Source: Acidimicrobiia bacterium (lineage in GTDB: Bacteria > Actinomycetota > Acidimicrobiia > Spongiisociales > UBA5794). Taken from it: a DNA stretch of 64,000 nt. The stretch covers positions 87,989 to 151,988 of the forward strand of contig JALSQW010000018.1 of NCBI GenBank assembly GCA_026985095.1, given 5' to 3'. The position numbers and the translations under genes are program-made. The notes under the pieces were generated by a model that made no database searches, was not told the origin of the DNA, and worked only from the letters and a program-made list of their open reading frames with translations. Shown piece after piece: positions 32,904 to 44,896 of this stretch (positions within the stretch are counted from its first letter, which is position 1; each line of letters starts with the position of its first letter).

Positions 32904-34423
32904 CGCGGCAGGTAGGAGACGTCGTACCGGGACGCGTTGGACCAGAGCATCCATCCCATGCCGCGGTCCTCGGCGACCTGCTCGACGGCGAGGACCCCGT
33001 CGACGCCGATCTGCCAGGTCTGGAGCCAGGGCCGGTAGTAGCCGGCCCCCTCGAGCTTTCGCAGACCCGAGGCGAGTGCCCCGTCGACGATCTCGGCCGC
33101 GTTGGCGTTCGGGTCGGCGAAACCGCGCCATCCGGATCCGTAGTTGGTGCTGTACAAGGTGGGGCTGAGCACGTCGACGACCCTGGACAGGGGACCGGGA
33201 CGCTGCCCGACGCCCTCGTCGGTGCTGGACTCCAGCGTGATGCCCAGCAACGTCGTGCCCACCGCGCAGCCCATCGGCCGCAGCACCGACGAGGCTCGCT
33301 CGAGATAGGCGACGACCGACGCCACCCTGACCTCCTGGGTGTAGCCGCCGTCGAACACCGCGTTCTTGACGTCGCCGCCGAAGGGATACGACACGTAGTC
33401 GAACTGGATCTCGCGGAACCCTCTCCGGCAGGCCTCCTCGGCCAGGGCGATCGAGTACTCGTAGGCGGCCGGGTCGCTCGGGTCGAGCCACTCGTAGCCA
33501 GCCGCCGTCGTCCACAGGCCTCCGGTCGATTCGTCGCCGACCGCATGGTCCGGTTCGGCGCGAGCCAGCGGGGGATCCTGGAACACGGAGATCCGTGCGA
33601 TGCCGTACAGCCCCCGGGCGGTGATGTCGTCGGCGATCTGTCCGAGATCGTACAGGACCTCGACGGCGCCGATCTCGTGCGCCCTCGCCACCTCCGTGTC
33701 ATGGAGGACGGTACCTCGTTCGTCCTTGATCTCGACGACCAGCGCGTCGGCGCCCGACAGGTCGGCCAGGCCGAGGAGTGCCTTCCAACGCTCCGGGTCG
33801 CCGGCGGCGTCGCCGCCGACGCGGAGGGCTCGGAGCCGCAGCGGCTCCATCTGGACGTCGACCTTCTCGACGGTGCCGTCCCAGGTCTCGGAGACATCCT
33901 GCCACGCGGGTCTGGTGAGCTCCAGCTCCCCCGGCACGGCTCGTTCGATCCGGAACCGTCCTTCGTCGTCGGACACGTCGCGTGCGCCTCCGAGGGTGAC
34001 CGCCACCTCGGGCAGCGGGAAGCCGTTGGGTGTCGACACCTTTCCGACCAGCACCACCGGTTCGAGCCGGAACTCGAGACGCCCAGCCGCCGGGTACTCC
34101 TCGACGACGGTCGACGACGGACGGAACCCCGGCCGCCGGGCTTCGACGGTCACCGCGGCGGCGGGCCATGGGACCACAGCGGTGGCGGCGTCGTCCAACG
34201 GCACCGATCGGCCGTCGACGACCAGGTCGGCGCTCGGCAGAGGACTCAGGTCGTCGCCGGCGAGCACGACGATGGCCAGGCCCGGCGGGCCGACGTCGGG
34301 GTTGCGGAGGTCGCCGTTGGGTCCCGTCAGGGGCGTCGCGGCGCATGCCGCGGCGACCACGGCCACACCGACGACCAGTCCGAGGGCGGGCCGCGGCCCG
34401 CGGCGAAGTCGAGAGACGGACAT
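32900..34423 (-). CDS. Putative glycoside hydrolase lipoprotein (DUF4015-like)
   Basis: A 507-residue exported protein. The signal segment ends in VVAAAC, a likely lipidation site. Residues about 40-190 form two small beta domains, one resembling a carboxypeptidase-regulatory or Ig-like fold (GKVSTPNGFPLPEVAVTLGG). The C-terminal 300 residues read as a TIM-barrel of the DUF4015/COG1306 group, with ALVVEIKDERG, FREIQFDYVSYPFGG and LSPTLYSTNYG carrying candidate Asp/Glu catalytic residues. This group is a predicted polysaccharide hydrolase; activity is unproven. ATG 34423 has a -10 element 7 nt upstream. Confidence 0.82.
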   Translation of the reverse strand: MSVSRLRRGPRPALGLVVGVAVVAAACAATPLTGPNGDLRNPDVGPPGLAIVVLAGDDLSPLPSADLVVDGRSVPLDDAATAVVPWPAAAVTVEARRPGFRPSSTVVEEYPAAGRLEFRLEPVVLVGKVSTPNGFPLPEVAVTLGGARDVSDDEGRFRIERAVPGELELTRPAWQDVSETWDGTVEKVDVQMEPLRLRALRVGGDAAGDPERWKALLGLADLSGADALVVEIKDERGTVLHDTEVARAHEIGAVEVLYDLGQIADDITARGLYGIARISVFQDPPLARAEPDHAVGDESTGGLWTTAAGYEWLDPSDPAAYEYSIALAEEACRRGFREIQFDYVSYPFGGDVKNAVFDGGYTQEVRVASVVAYLERASSVLRPMGCAVGTTLLGITLESSTDEGVGQRPGPLSRVVDVLSPTLYSTNYGSGWRGFADPNANAAEIVDGALASGLRKLEGAGYYRPWLQTWQIGVDGVLAVEQVAEDRGMGWMLWSNASRYDVSYLPR

Positions 34424-34430
34424 CCCGAGG

Positions 34431-34436
34431 AGGGTA
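34431..34436 (-). promoter_or_regulatory. Leaderless -10 element (TACCCT)
   Basis: On the minus strand TACCCT ends 7 nt before ATG 34423. Confidence 0.55.
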
Positions 34437-34445
34437 CCCAACCCG

Positions 34446-34474
34446 TTGCGAGACAGACCACGGCGTGATAGGTT
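34446..34474 (+). promoter_or_regulatory. Sigma gene promoter (TTGCGA, 17 bp, TAGGTT)
   Basis: TTGCGA at 34446-34451 and TAGGTT at 34469-34474 are separated by exactly 17 bp. A leader of about 40 nt follows with a strong GGAGGGAG before ATG 34521. This is the clearest two-box promoter in the window. Confidence 0.6.
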
Positions 34475-34520
34475 CGGACCGCTCCCCCCGGCCGCGACGG
34501 GGACGAAGGAGGGAGGGAGC

Positions 34521-35453
34521 ATGGCGGAGCAAGCCCACAGCACGGCCGGCGCCGATGGGGTCGGGATGTACCTCGAGGCGGTAGCCACCCACGACCTCCT
34601 CACGGCGGAGGACGAGGTCCGTCTGGCGAGAGCCATCGAGGCGGGACGTCTCGCCCAACGCCGCCTCGAGTCGCCCGACGACCCGATCGACGCCAGCGAA
34701 CGCGCCGAGCTGTACCGGACGATCCACGCCGCCGACGAGGCGCGCGCCACCTTCATCCGCTCCAACCTGCGCCTGGTCATCTCGATCGCCAAGCGCTACA
34801 CGGGCCGGGGGCTCGACCTCCTCGACCTGATCCAAGAAGGCAACCTGGGCCTCATCCGGGCGGTGGAGAAGTACGACTGGCGCAAGGGCTTCAAGTTCTC
34901 CACCTACGCAACCTGGTGGATCAGGCAGGCGATCACCCGCGGCCTCGGCAACCAGGGTCGAACCATCCGGCTACCGGTGCACATGGTGGATGTGGTCCGC
35001 ACGGTCCAGGAGACGGAGCTGACCCTTCAGGAGCGCCTCCGACGTCCCCCCACCCTCTCGGAGATCTCCGAGACCAGCGGCCTCGATGTGGACAAGGTAC
35101 AGATCGCGCTGCGTGCCCCCGGGGACACGGTGTCGCTGGATCGGCCGATCGGCGACGACGGCGAAGCGCAGCTCGGCGACTTCGTCGAGGACGCCACGAT
35201 CCCCGATCCGTTCGTCGCGGTCGCCGAACGGGCCCGCACCGAGCAGGTGGCGCGCGCCCTCGAGGTCCTCGATCCGAGGGAACGGACCGTCCTGGTCCTT
35301 CGCTACGGGCTCGACGGCGAAGCTCCCCGCACGTTGTCGGACGTGGGCCGGGAGCTGGGCATCACGCGGGAGCGGGTCCGCCAGATCGAGAGACGGGCCA
35401 TCGTCAAGCTCCGTCATCCGAGCTGCAGCTACGATCTCGAGTCGCTCCTGTAG
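34521..35453 (+). CDS. Sigma-70 family RNA polymerase sigma factor (primary-like)
   Basis: A 310-residue sigma factor. Region 1.2 is GVGMYLEAVATHDLLTAEDE, region 2 contains SNLRLVISIAKRYTGRG and FKFSTYATWWIRQAITR, region 3 follows, and region 4 has the helix-turn-helix LSDVGRELGITRERVRQIE. It lacks the acidic region 1.1 of large primary sigma factors, so it is either a short primary sigma or a group 2 (SigB/HrdB-like) paralogue. Region 2.4 residues are canonical, compatible with the TANNNT -10 boxes seen here. A frame open far upstream is ignored; the start is set by the ribosome binding site. It converges with nucS. Confidence 0.92.
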   Translation: MAEQAHSTAGADGVGMYLEAVATHDLLTAEDEVRLARAIEAGRLAQRRLESPDDPIDASERAELYRTIHAADEARATFIRSNLRLVISIAKRYTGRGLDLLDLIQEGNLGLIRAVEKYDWRKGFKFSTYATWWIRQAITRGLGNQGRTIRLPVHMVDVVRTVQETELTLQERLRRPPTLSEISETSGLDVDKVQIALRAPGDTVSLDRPIGDDGEAQLGDFVEDATIPDPFVAVAERARTEQVARALEVLDPRERTVLVLRYGLDGEAPRTLSDVGRELGITRERVRQIERRAIVKLRHPSCSYDLESLL

Positions 35454-35456
35454 GGT

Positions 35457-35483
35457 GCTGCCGCTTCTCAGAACAGCCGCAGC
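35457..35483. terminator. Weak hairpin between sigma factor gene and nucS
   Basis: GCTGC (35457-35461) pairs with GCAGC (35479-35483), and TTCT/AGAA pair inside. It spans the 14-bp gap between convergent genes. The stem is short and there is no T-run. Confidence 0.25.
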
Positions 35484-36127
35484 GCGGCCGAATCCGCGCC
35501 CCGCAACGCGTCGTAGTCCAGTTCGCGCCATTCGATACCACGTTCGGCGGCCAGGACCCGAGCCTGGGGCTTGACCTCCTGGGCCGCGAAGATCCCTCGG
35601 ATCGGAGCCAGCCGATCGTCGCGGGAGAGGAACTCGAGGTACCGGGCGAGCTGTTCGACGCCGTCGATCTCTCCCCGTCGTTTGATCTCGACGGCCACGG
35701 TCCCTCCGGCGGCGTCGCGGCACAGCAGATCGACCGGCCCGATCGGCGTCGGGTACTCGCGCCGGACGAGGGTCATGCCGTCTCCGAGCACCTCCGGGGC
35801 CTCGGCGACCAGCCGTTGCAGCTCCAGTTCGACGCCGTCCTTGCGGAGCCCCGGGTCCTCACCGAGCTCCATGGAGGTCTCGAAGTGGATCTCGTGGAAC
35901 TCGATGACCAGCCGCTCGCCCTTGGTGTTGGTGACGATCCAGCGGCCCTCCTCTTCGATCAGATGGTTGGGGGCGTTCATCCAGTTCAACGGCTTGTACG
36001 CGCCGCCGTCGGCATGGACCGCGACGCATCCGTCGGCTTTGACCATCACCAGGCGCGTGGCCCGCGGCAGATGGGCGGTGAGTCGACCTTCGTAGTCGAC
36101 GGTGCAGTCGGCGACGACGATGCGCAT
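35468..36127 (-). CDS. nucS: Mismatch-specific endonuclease NucS (EndoMS)
   Basis: Cleaves both strands at mismatches and provides mutation avoidance in actinobacteria and archaea that lack MutS-MutL. The 219 residues include an N-terminal beta-clip dimerisation domain (about 1-110) and a RecB-like nuclease domain. The active-site residues are in GPVDLLCRD (Asp) and VAVEIKRRG (Glu, Lys). The C-terminus ends in RLF, resembling the sliding-clamp-binding tail of the family. ATG 36127 has TAGCCT 7 nt upstream, so a leaderless mRNA is likely. Confidence 0.93.
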   Translation of the reverse strand: MRIVVADCTVDYEGRLTAHLPRATRLVMVKADGCVAVHADGGAYKPLNWMNAPNHLIEEEGRWIVTNTKGERLVIEFHEIHFETSMELGEDPGLRKDGVELELQRLVAEAPEVLGDGMTLVRREYPTPIGPVDLLCRDAAGGTVAVEIKRRGEIDGVEQLARYLEFLSRDDRLAPIRGIFAAQEVKPQARVLAAERGIEWRELDYDALRGADSAALRLF

Positions 36128-36134
36128 CGGCCGC

Positions 36135-36140
36135 AGGCTA
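36135..36140 (-). promoter_or_regulatory. Leaderless -10 element (TAGCCT)
   Basis: On the minus strand TAGCCT ends 7 nt before the nucS ATG. Confidence 0.6.
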
Positions 36141-36154
36141 CCGGCCGAGCCCGG

Positions 36155-37558
36155 TCAGCCGACCGAGCCCTCCATCTGGAGTTCGATGAGACGGTTCAGC
36201 TCGACGGCGTACTCCATCGGCAGTTCCTTGACGATCGGCTCGATGAACCCGGCGACGACCATGGCGGTCGCCTGCTCCTCGGTGAGCCCGCGGCTCATCA
36301 GGTAGAAGAGCTGGTCCTCACCGACCTTCGAGACCGTCGCCTCGTGGCCGATGTCGATGTCGGACTCTTCGATCTCCATGTACGGGTAGGTGTCCGAGCG
36401 GGAGTCCTCGTCGAGGATGAGGGCGTCGCAGCGCACGAAGGAGCGGGCGTTCTCGGCTCCCGGCTCGACCCGAACGAGGCCTCGGTAGCCGGCGCGCCCT
36501 CCGTCCTTGGAGATGGACTTGGAGGTGATGAGCGACGTGGTGTTGGGCGCGGCGTGCACCATCTTGGCCCCGGCATCCTGATGCTGGCCGTCACCGGCGA
36601 AGGCGATGGACAGCACCTCGCCGTGGGCGCCTTCCTCCATCAGCCACACCGCCGGGTACTTGGCGGTGAGCTTGGAGCCGAGGTTCCCGTCGATCCACTC
36701 CATCGTGGCGTTGCGGTAGGCAACGGCCCGTTTGGTGACCAGGTTGTACACGTTGTTGGACCAGTTCTGGATGGTCGTGTACCGGCAGCGTCCACCCTCC
36801 TTGACGACGATCTCGACCACCGCGGCGTGGAGGGAGTCGCTCGAGTACACCGGCGCCGAGCATCCCTCGACGTAGTGGCAGAAGGCCCCTTCGTCGACGA
36901 TGATGAGCGTCCGTTCGAACTGGCCCATGTTCTCGGCGTTGATCCGGAAGTAAGCCTGGAGCGGCTGGTCGAGATGGACGCCCGGCGGCACGTAGATGAA
37001 CGACCCTCCCGACCAGACCGCCGAGTTCAACGCCGCGAACTTGTTGTCGTTGGGCGGGATGATGGTGCCGAAGTACTCCTGGACGATCTCGGGGTACTCG
37101 CGAACCGCGGTGTCCATGTCGGTGAACAGCACCCCGAGCTTCTCGAGGTCCTCCCGGTTCCGGTGGTACACGACCTCCGACTCGTACTGGGCCGTGACGC
37201 CGGCCAGGTACTTGCGCTCGGCTTCGGGGATGCCCAGCTTCTCGTAGGTCTCCTTGATCGAATCGGGAACCATGTCCCAGTCCTTGGCCTGACCCTCGGT
37301 CGGCTTGATGTAGTAGTAGATGTCGTCGAAGTCGATCTCGTTGACGGCTCCGCCGCCGACCCACTGCGGGACGGGTTTGCGCAGGAACCGCCGATACGCC
37401 TTGAGGCGGAACTCGAGCATCCAGTCGGGTTCCTTCTTCATCCGCGACATCTCCCGGATGATCTCCTCGTTCAGCCCCTTCTTCGGTTTGAAGACGTAGT
37501 CCTCTTCGTCGGCCCAACCGAGTTGGTAGGAGCCGAGATCGATCTCGACGGTCGACAT
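36155..37558 (-). CDS. sufB: Fe-S assembly scaffold protein SufB
   Basis: Core scaffold on which the new cluster is built. The 467 residues are typical length. The conserved C-terminal cysteine ([12 protein letters not shown]) and the glutamate in GHEATVSK, which characterised SufB proteins use for sulfur handling, are present, as is the family signature [24 protein letters not shown] 37558 follows GAGGTG. It stands alone: sufD and sufC2 are 4.7-8.4 kb away and sufC1-S-U about 12-16 kb away. Its promoter has TACAAT and a dyad at the expected start site. Confidence 0.95.
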   Translation of the reverse strand: MSTVEIDLGSYQLGWADEEDYVFKPKKGLNEEIIREMSRMKKEPDWMLEFRLKAYRRFLRKPVPQWVGGGAVNEIDFDDIYYYIKPTEGQAKDWDMVPDSIKETYEKLGIPEAERKYLAGVTAQYESEVVYHRNREDLEKLGVLFTDMDTAVREYPEIVQEYFGTIIPPNDNKFAALNSAVWSGGSFIYVPPGVHLDQPLQAYFRINAENMGQFERTLIIVDEGAFCHYVEGCSAPVYSSDSLHAAVVEIVVKEGGRCRYTTIQNWSNNVYNLVTKRAVAYRNATMEWIDGNLGSKLTAKYPAVWLMEEGAHGEVLSIAFAGDGQHQDAGAKMVHAAPNTTSLITSKSISKDGGRAGYRGLVRVEPGAENARSFVRCDALILDEDSRSDTYPYMEIEESDIDIGHEATVSKVGEDQLFYLMSRGLTEEQATAMVVAGFIEPIVKELPMEYAVELNRLIELQMEGSVG

Positions 37559-37579
37559 GGGGTCACCTCGGGTTTTCCA

Positions 37580-37601
37580 CTATCCAGATAGGTCGATTGT
37601 A
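37580..37601 (-). promoter_or_regulatory. sufB promoter with dyad at the start site
   Basis: On the minus strand TACAAT (37596-37601) is a strong -10. Immediately downstream, CTATC and GATAG form a dyad (37580-37591) that would cover the transcription start. It shares the octamer CAGATAGG with the fumC palindrome. This fits a repressor site, with the regulator unknown. Confidence 0.5.
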
Positions 37602-37655
37602 GGCCGATCGGCGCGCCCACGAGCGAGATTCCTCCCGCCGGGCCTCCGATGCGAC

Positions 37656-37679
37656 CCAGGGCCCCCGAAGGGACCCTGG
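37656..37679 (-). terminator. GC-rich hairpin after gltB
   Basis: Within the 206-bp gap between gltB and sufB, CCAGGGCCC (37656-37664) and GGACCCTGG (37671-37679) pair at 8 of 9 positions around CCGAAG. It is 86 nt past the gltB stop and lacks a U-tract, as is common in high-GC genomes. The rest of the gap shows only the sufB promoter. Confidence 0.4.
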
Positions 37680-37764
37680 ATGGGCGACCCGGCCGGAGCG
37701 GGAACGAGTGGGAGTGGGGGAAGACCGGGTCCGCTCCGACGGGTCGCCTCTGTAGTTGCAACGC

Positions 37765-42168
<4,404 letters not shown>

Positions 42169-42247
42169 CGCGGCCTCCTCGCGTCTCGACCCGTCGGGCC
42201 GTTGCGCTCGTGTGCACGGGTCGGCGACCGGCCCGATGGAGCGCTTC

Positions 42248-42253
42248 ACTGTA
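42248..42253 (-). promoter_or_regulatory. Candidate gltB -10 element (TACAGT)
   Basis: On the minus strand TACAGT lies 79 nt before ATG 42168, giving a leader of about 70 nt with a GAGGAGG site. The -35 is poor. The rest of the 164-bp divergent region holds only the promoter of the 151-aa gene. Confidence 0.35.
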
Positions 42254-42320
42254 TCTCGCCGTCGGGGTACCGCGAAATCGGCGCCGCCGGTCTCGCGACC
42301 TGCGACGTGCGGTGGGCCCC

Positions 42321-42326
42321 TAGCCT
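42321..42326 (+). promoter_or_regulatory. Leaderless -10 element (TAGCCT)
   Basis: TAGCCT ends 6 nt before ATG 42333, with no Shine-Dalgarno. Confidence 0.6.
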
Positions 42327-42332
42327 GCGCCC

Positions 42333-42788
42333 ATGCCGGTGATCGTGATCGGAGCCGATACCCGCCTCGGGGAGGCGGTCATCGACGCGCTGACGGGTCG
42401 GGACGGGGAGGTTCGAGCCTTCGTCAGCGACCCCGAGGCGGCCCGGACGCTCAAGGCGCGAGGCATCAAGACCGCCCTCGGCGACATCTCGGATGGATCC
42501 CATGTGGGCGGGGCGGCGTGCAACTGCTTCGGCGCGGTCCTGATCGGACAGGCCGCGATCGACGACCGGGAGCGCTCCTTCGCGGAGGATCCCGGCGCCG
42601 TGGTCGAGGCCTGGGCCGAAGGCCTCGCCGACGCCGGCGTCCACCGGGCGATCTGGGTCGTCTCCGACCCCCGTGTCGTCCCCGAGACCGCTCACGCGGC
42701 CGAGGTCGCGGTCGTCGACGCGACCGCGTCACCCGGGACGGTCGCGGCCGAGGTGCGACGCCTCGACGACGCCGCGTCGCTGGCATAG
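42333..42788 (+). CDS. Short NAD(P)-binding Rossmann-like protein
   Basis: A 151-residue protein beginning with a Rossmann beta-strand and loop (VIVIGADTRLGEAVIDAL) and EVRAFVSDPEAARTLKARGI, much like the N-terminal half of NmrA/atypical SDR proteins. It then ends where those proteins continue for about another 100 residues. It may be a binding-only domain or a natural truncation; no frameshift is visible and the stop is clean. The start is fixed by the -10 element 6 nt upstream. It converges on the Eis-like gene with 5 bp between. Confidence 0.72.
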   Translation: MPVIVIGADTRLGEAVIDALTGRDGEVRAFVSDPEAARTLKARGIKTALGDISDGSHVGGAACNCFGAVLIGQAAIDDRERSFAEDPGAVVEAWAEGLADAGVHRAIWVVSDPRVVPETAHAAEVAVVDATASPGTVAAEVRRLDDAASLA

Positions 42789-42793
42789 CCGCC

Positions 42794-44020
42794 TCAGAAC
42801 ACCTGCTGACACCACGGGGCGATGGACGTCCGCATGAGCCGCTCCAGGCGGACGACCGCGTCGCGTGGCCCGTCGATCCGGCCGGCGCCGAGCGCCGCCA
42901 TCGCGCCGCCGTTGCCGAGGAAGAGGCCCGACAGCTCGCCGATCGTCAACGTCAGCTCGGGTTCCACCGGCGTCGGCGACACGGTGGCGGACCCGTCACG
43001 GACCGTCAGCTCGTAGTCGCCGGTGTTGTGCGGAACGAAGGCGTCGACGAGATGGAACCGCACCGAGCCGTCGGTCTCGTAGGAGCGGGAGACCAGCGCC
43101 CGGGCCGGATCGACGAGTCGGATCCACAGCCCGTCGAGGACGGAGCGGGTGATCCTCCGGATGTCGTCGATCCGCCGCGGCAGCGGATCGTCGACGGGGA
43201 GGTTCCAATGCTGCACGTTGGGGAACAGGTCGATGCTCGACAGGAACCGCCACAGCGCCCCGCGGGCGTCGTCGGTTCCCACGACCTCGCGAACGTCGAT
43301 GGTCCCGGCGGCGATCCCCAGGTCGCTCCAGTCCTGCCGATGACGGAAGATGGCGTAGCCGGCGGGGTCACCGGCGGACCCGGCGACGGCGCACCGCAGC
43401 GCCGAGGCTCCCCCGCGGGCATCCGGAGGGTCCCGCAGCACCATGTGGCGCCAGTCGACCACCCGCCGTGCGAACATCCCGGCCCGGTCGAGGGAGAACC
43501 GCTCGTAGATCGGGGGAAGGACGAAGGCGGCCTGGTCGGCGTCGATGAGGCGGATCGGGATCGACGGGTCCGCGTCGATCCGCACCTGTCGGCCGTTCCA
43601 GGTCGCATGATGGTGATCCGTCGCCCTGCCGAACCCGAAGCGCGGGTAGATCGCCGATTCGGAGGCCCACAACGCCGCCACGACCTCCCCGCGTGCGTTC
43701 ACGTCGTCGAGATGGCGGCGCATGAGTTCGGTGAGGATGCCGCGACGGCGATGGGTGGGGCGCACGGTCACCATCGTCGTCCCCGCCGCCGCGATCGAGG
43801 ACCGGCCGGGCACGGCCAGCGACAGCGGATAGCTGGCCAGGGTGCCGACGATGTCGTCACCGTCGACGGCCGCCAGGGTCCGATCGAGCGGTACGAGGTC
43901 GACGAAGCGAGCCGGGTCCCGGTCCTCCTCCGATTCGAGCTGACCTCCGAAGGCGAACGCGAGGGTGTCCCGGAAGGCGGGAACGTCGTCGAGGGTGATG
44001 GGCCGGTAGAGGATCGACAT
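42794..44020 (-). CDS. Eis-like GNAT N-acetyltransferase
   Basis: A 408-residue acetyltransferase of the enhanced intracellular survival (Eis) type. An N-terminal GNAT domain has the acetyl-CoA site VRPTHRRRGILTELMRRHL, a second degenerate GNAT-like domain follows, and a C-terminal sterol-carrier-like domain ends in the conserved free phenylalanine carboxylate (CQQVF). Eis proteins acetylate multiple amines on aminoglycosides or proteins; the natural substrate here is unknown. ATG 44020 has TAGGGT 6 nt upstream. Confidence 0.88.
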   Translation of the reverse strand: MSILYRPITLDDVPAFRDTLAFAFGGQLESEEDRDPARFVDLVPLDRTLAAVDGDDIVGTLASYPLSLAVPGRSSIAAAGTTMVTVRPTHRRRGILTELMRRHLDDVNARGEVVAALWASESAIYPRFGFGRATDHHHATWNGRQVRIDADPSIPIRLIDADQAAFVLPPIYERFSLDRAGMFARRVVDWRHMVLRDPPDARGGASALRCAVAGSAGDPAGYAIFRHRQDWSDLGIAAGTIDVREVVGTDDARGALWRFLSSIDLFPNVQHWNLPVDDPLPRRIDDIRRITRSVLDGLWIRLVDPARALVSRSYETDGSVRFHLVDAFVPHNTGDYELTVRDGSATVSPTPVEPELTLTIGELSGLFLGNGGAMAALGAGRIDGPRDAVVRLERLMRTSIAPWCQQVF

Positions 44021-44026
44021 GCTCCG

Positions 44027-44032
44027 ACCCTA
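44027..44032 (-). promoter_or_regulatory. Leaderless -10 element (TAGGGT)
   Basis: On the minus strand TAGGGT ends 6 nt before ATG 44020. Confidence 0.55.
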
Positions 44033-44060
44033 CCCGTCGCCCTCGGGACGGGACCAGGTG

Positions 44061-44066
44061 TAGGTT
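44061..44066 (+). promoter_or_regulatory. -10 element of a leadered gene (TAGGTT)
   Basis: TAGGTT lies 29 nt before ATG 44096, leaving room for the GAGGAG site. This contrasts with the leaderless divergent Eis-like gene. Confidence 0.4.
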
Positions 44067-44095
44067 GCCGTCGAGCCGACGAGGAGCGCACCACC

Positions 44096-44887
44096 ATGAC
44101 CGCCATCAGGATCGCCGTCCAGATCCAGCCCCAACATGCCGACTATCCCGCCATCCGCGAGGCCGCCGCGCGATGCGAGGACATGGGCGTCGACGTCATC
44201 TACAACTGGGATCACTTCTTCCCGCTGTTCGGCGGCTCCCCGGATCCCAACGTCGGGAAGCACTTCGAATGCTGGACGATGCTGGCGGCCTGGGCCGAGC
44301 AGACCTCGACGATCACGATCGGCCCACTGGTGACCTGCAACTCGTACCGCAACCCCGACCTGCTCGCCGACATGGCCAGGACGGTCGATCACATCGCCGA
44401 GGGACGGGTCGTCTTCGGTATCGGCGCCGGGTGGTTCGAGAAGGACTACACCCAGTACGGCTACGAGTTCGGCACCGCCCCTCAGCGCCTCCGAGCCTTG
44501 GCCGAGGCGATGCCACGGATCGAGGCTCGCTTCTCCGAGCTCGACCCGCCTCCGGTGGGGCCCATGCCGATCCTCATCGGTGGCGGCGGCGAGAAGGTGA
44601 CCCTGAAGATCGTTGCCCGGCATGCCGACATCTGGCACGGTTTCGGCGACGTCGCCACGATCCGGCACAAGTCGGAGGTCCTCGCCCGCCATTGCGCCGA
44701 CATCGGCCGCGACCCGGCGGAGATCGAACGCTCCGTCGGGTTCCAGCTCCACTCCGCTCCCCTCGACCAGGCGGACGCCTACGTGGAGGCGGGCGTCACC
44801 GAGTTCACCCTGGGCGTCTCCGGGCCCGACTACGACCTGACCGCCGTCGACGCGTGGCTCGCCTGGCGCGACGCCACCAACTCCTGA
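44096..44887 (+). CDS. LLM-class F420-dependent oxidoreductase, second member
   Basis: A 263-residue luciferase-like TIM-barrel protein. Visible family features are IYNWDHFFPL, GPLVTCNSYRNPDLLADMARTVDH, VVFGIGAGWFEKDY and the flavin/F420 phosphate-binding MPILIGGGGEKVTLKIVARHAD. It is shorter than and only distantly similar to the member at 20799. ATG 44096 is set by GAGGAG upstream; the long open frame before it lies antisense to the Eis-like gene and is ignored. Substrate unknown. Confidence 0.88.
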   Translation: MTAIRIAVQIQPQHADYPAIREAAARCEDMGVDVIYNWDHFFPLFGGSPDPNVGKHFECWTMLAAWAEQTSTITIGPLVTCNSYRNPDLLADMARTVDHIAEGRVVFGIGAGWFEKDYTQYGYEFGTAPQRLRALAEAMPRIEARFSELDPPPVGPMPILIGGGGEKVTLKIVARHADIWHGFGDVATIRHKSEVLARHCADIGRDPAEIERSVGFQLHSAPLDQADAYVEAGVTEFTLGVSGPDYDLTAVDAWLAWRDATNS

Positions 44888-44896
44888 GCGTCGACC

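Noticed and set aside
32904-33515. N-terminal extension of udgB by about 200 residues
   Set aside because: The extra frame overlaps the DUF4015-like gene and lacks UdgB features; the ATGA overlap at 32903 gives a clean start.
37559-37764. A small gene or RNA in the largest intergenic gap
   Set aside because: Only the sufB promoter and a hairpin are visible; no ORF with a plausible start signal and no tRNA-like fold could be made out.
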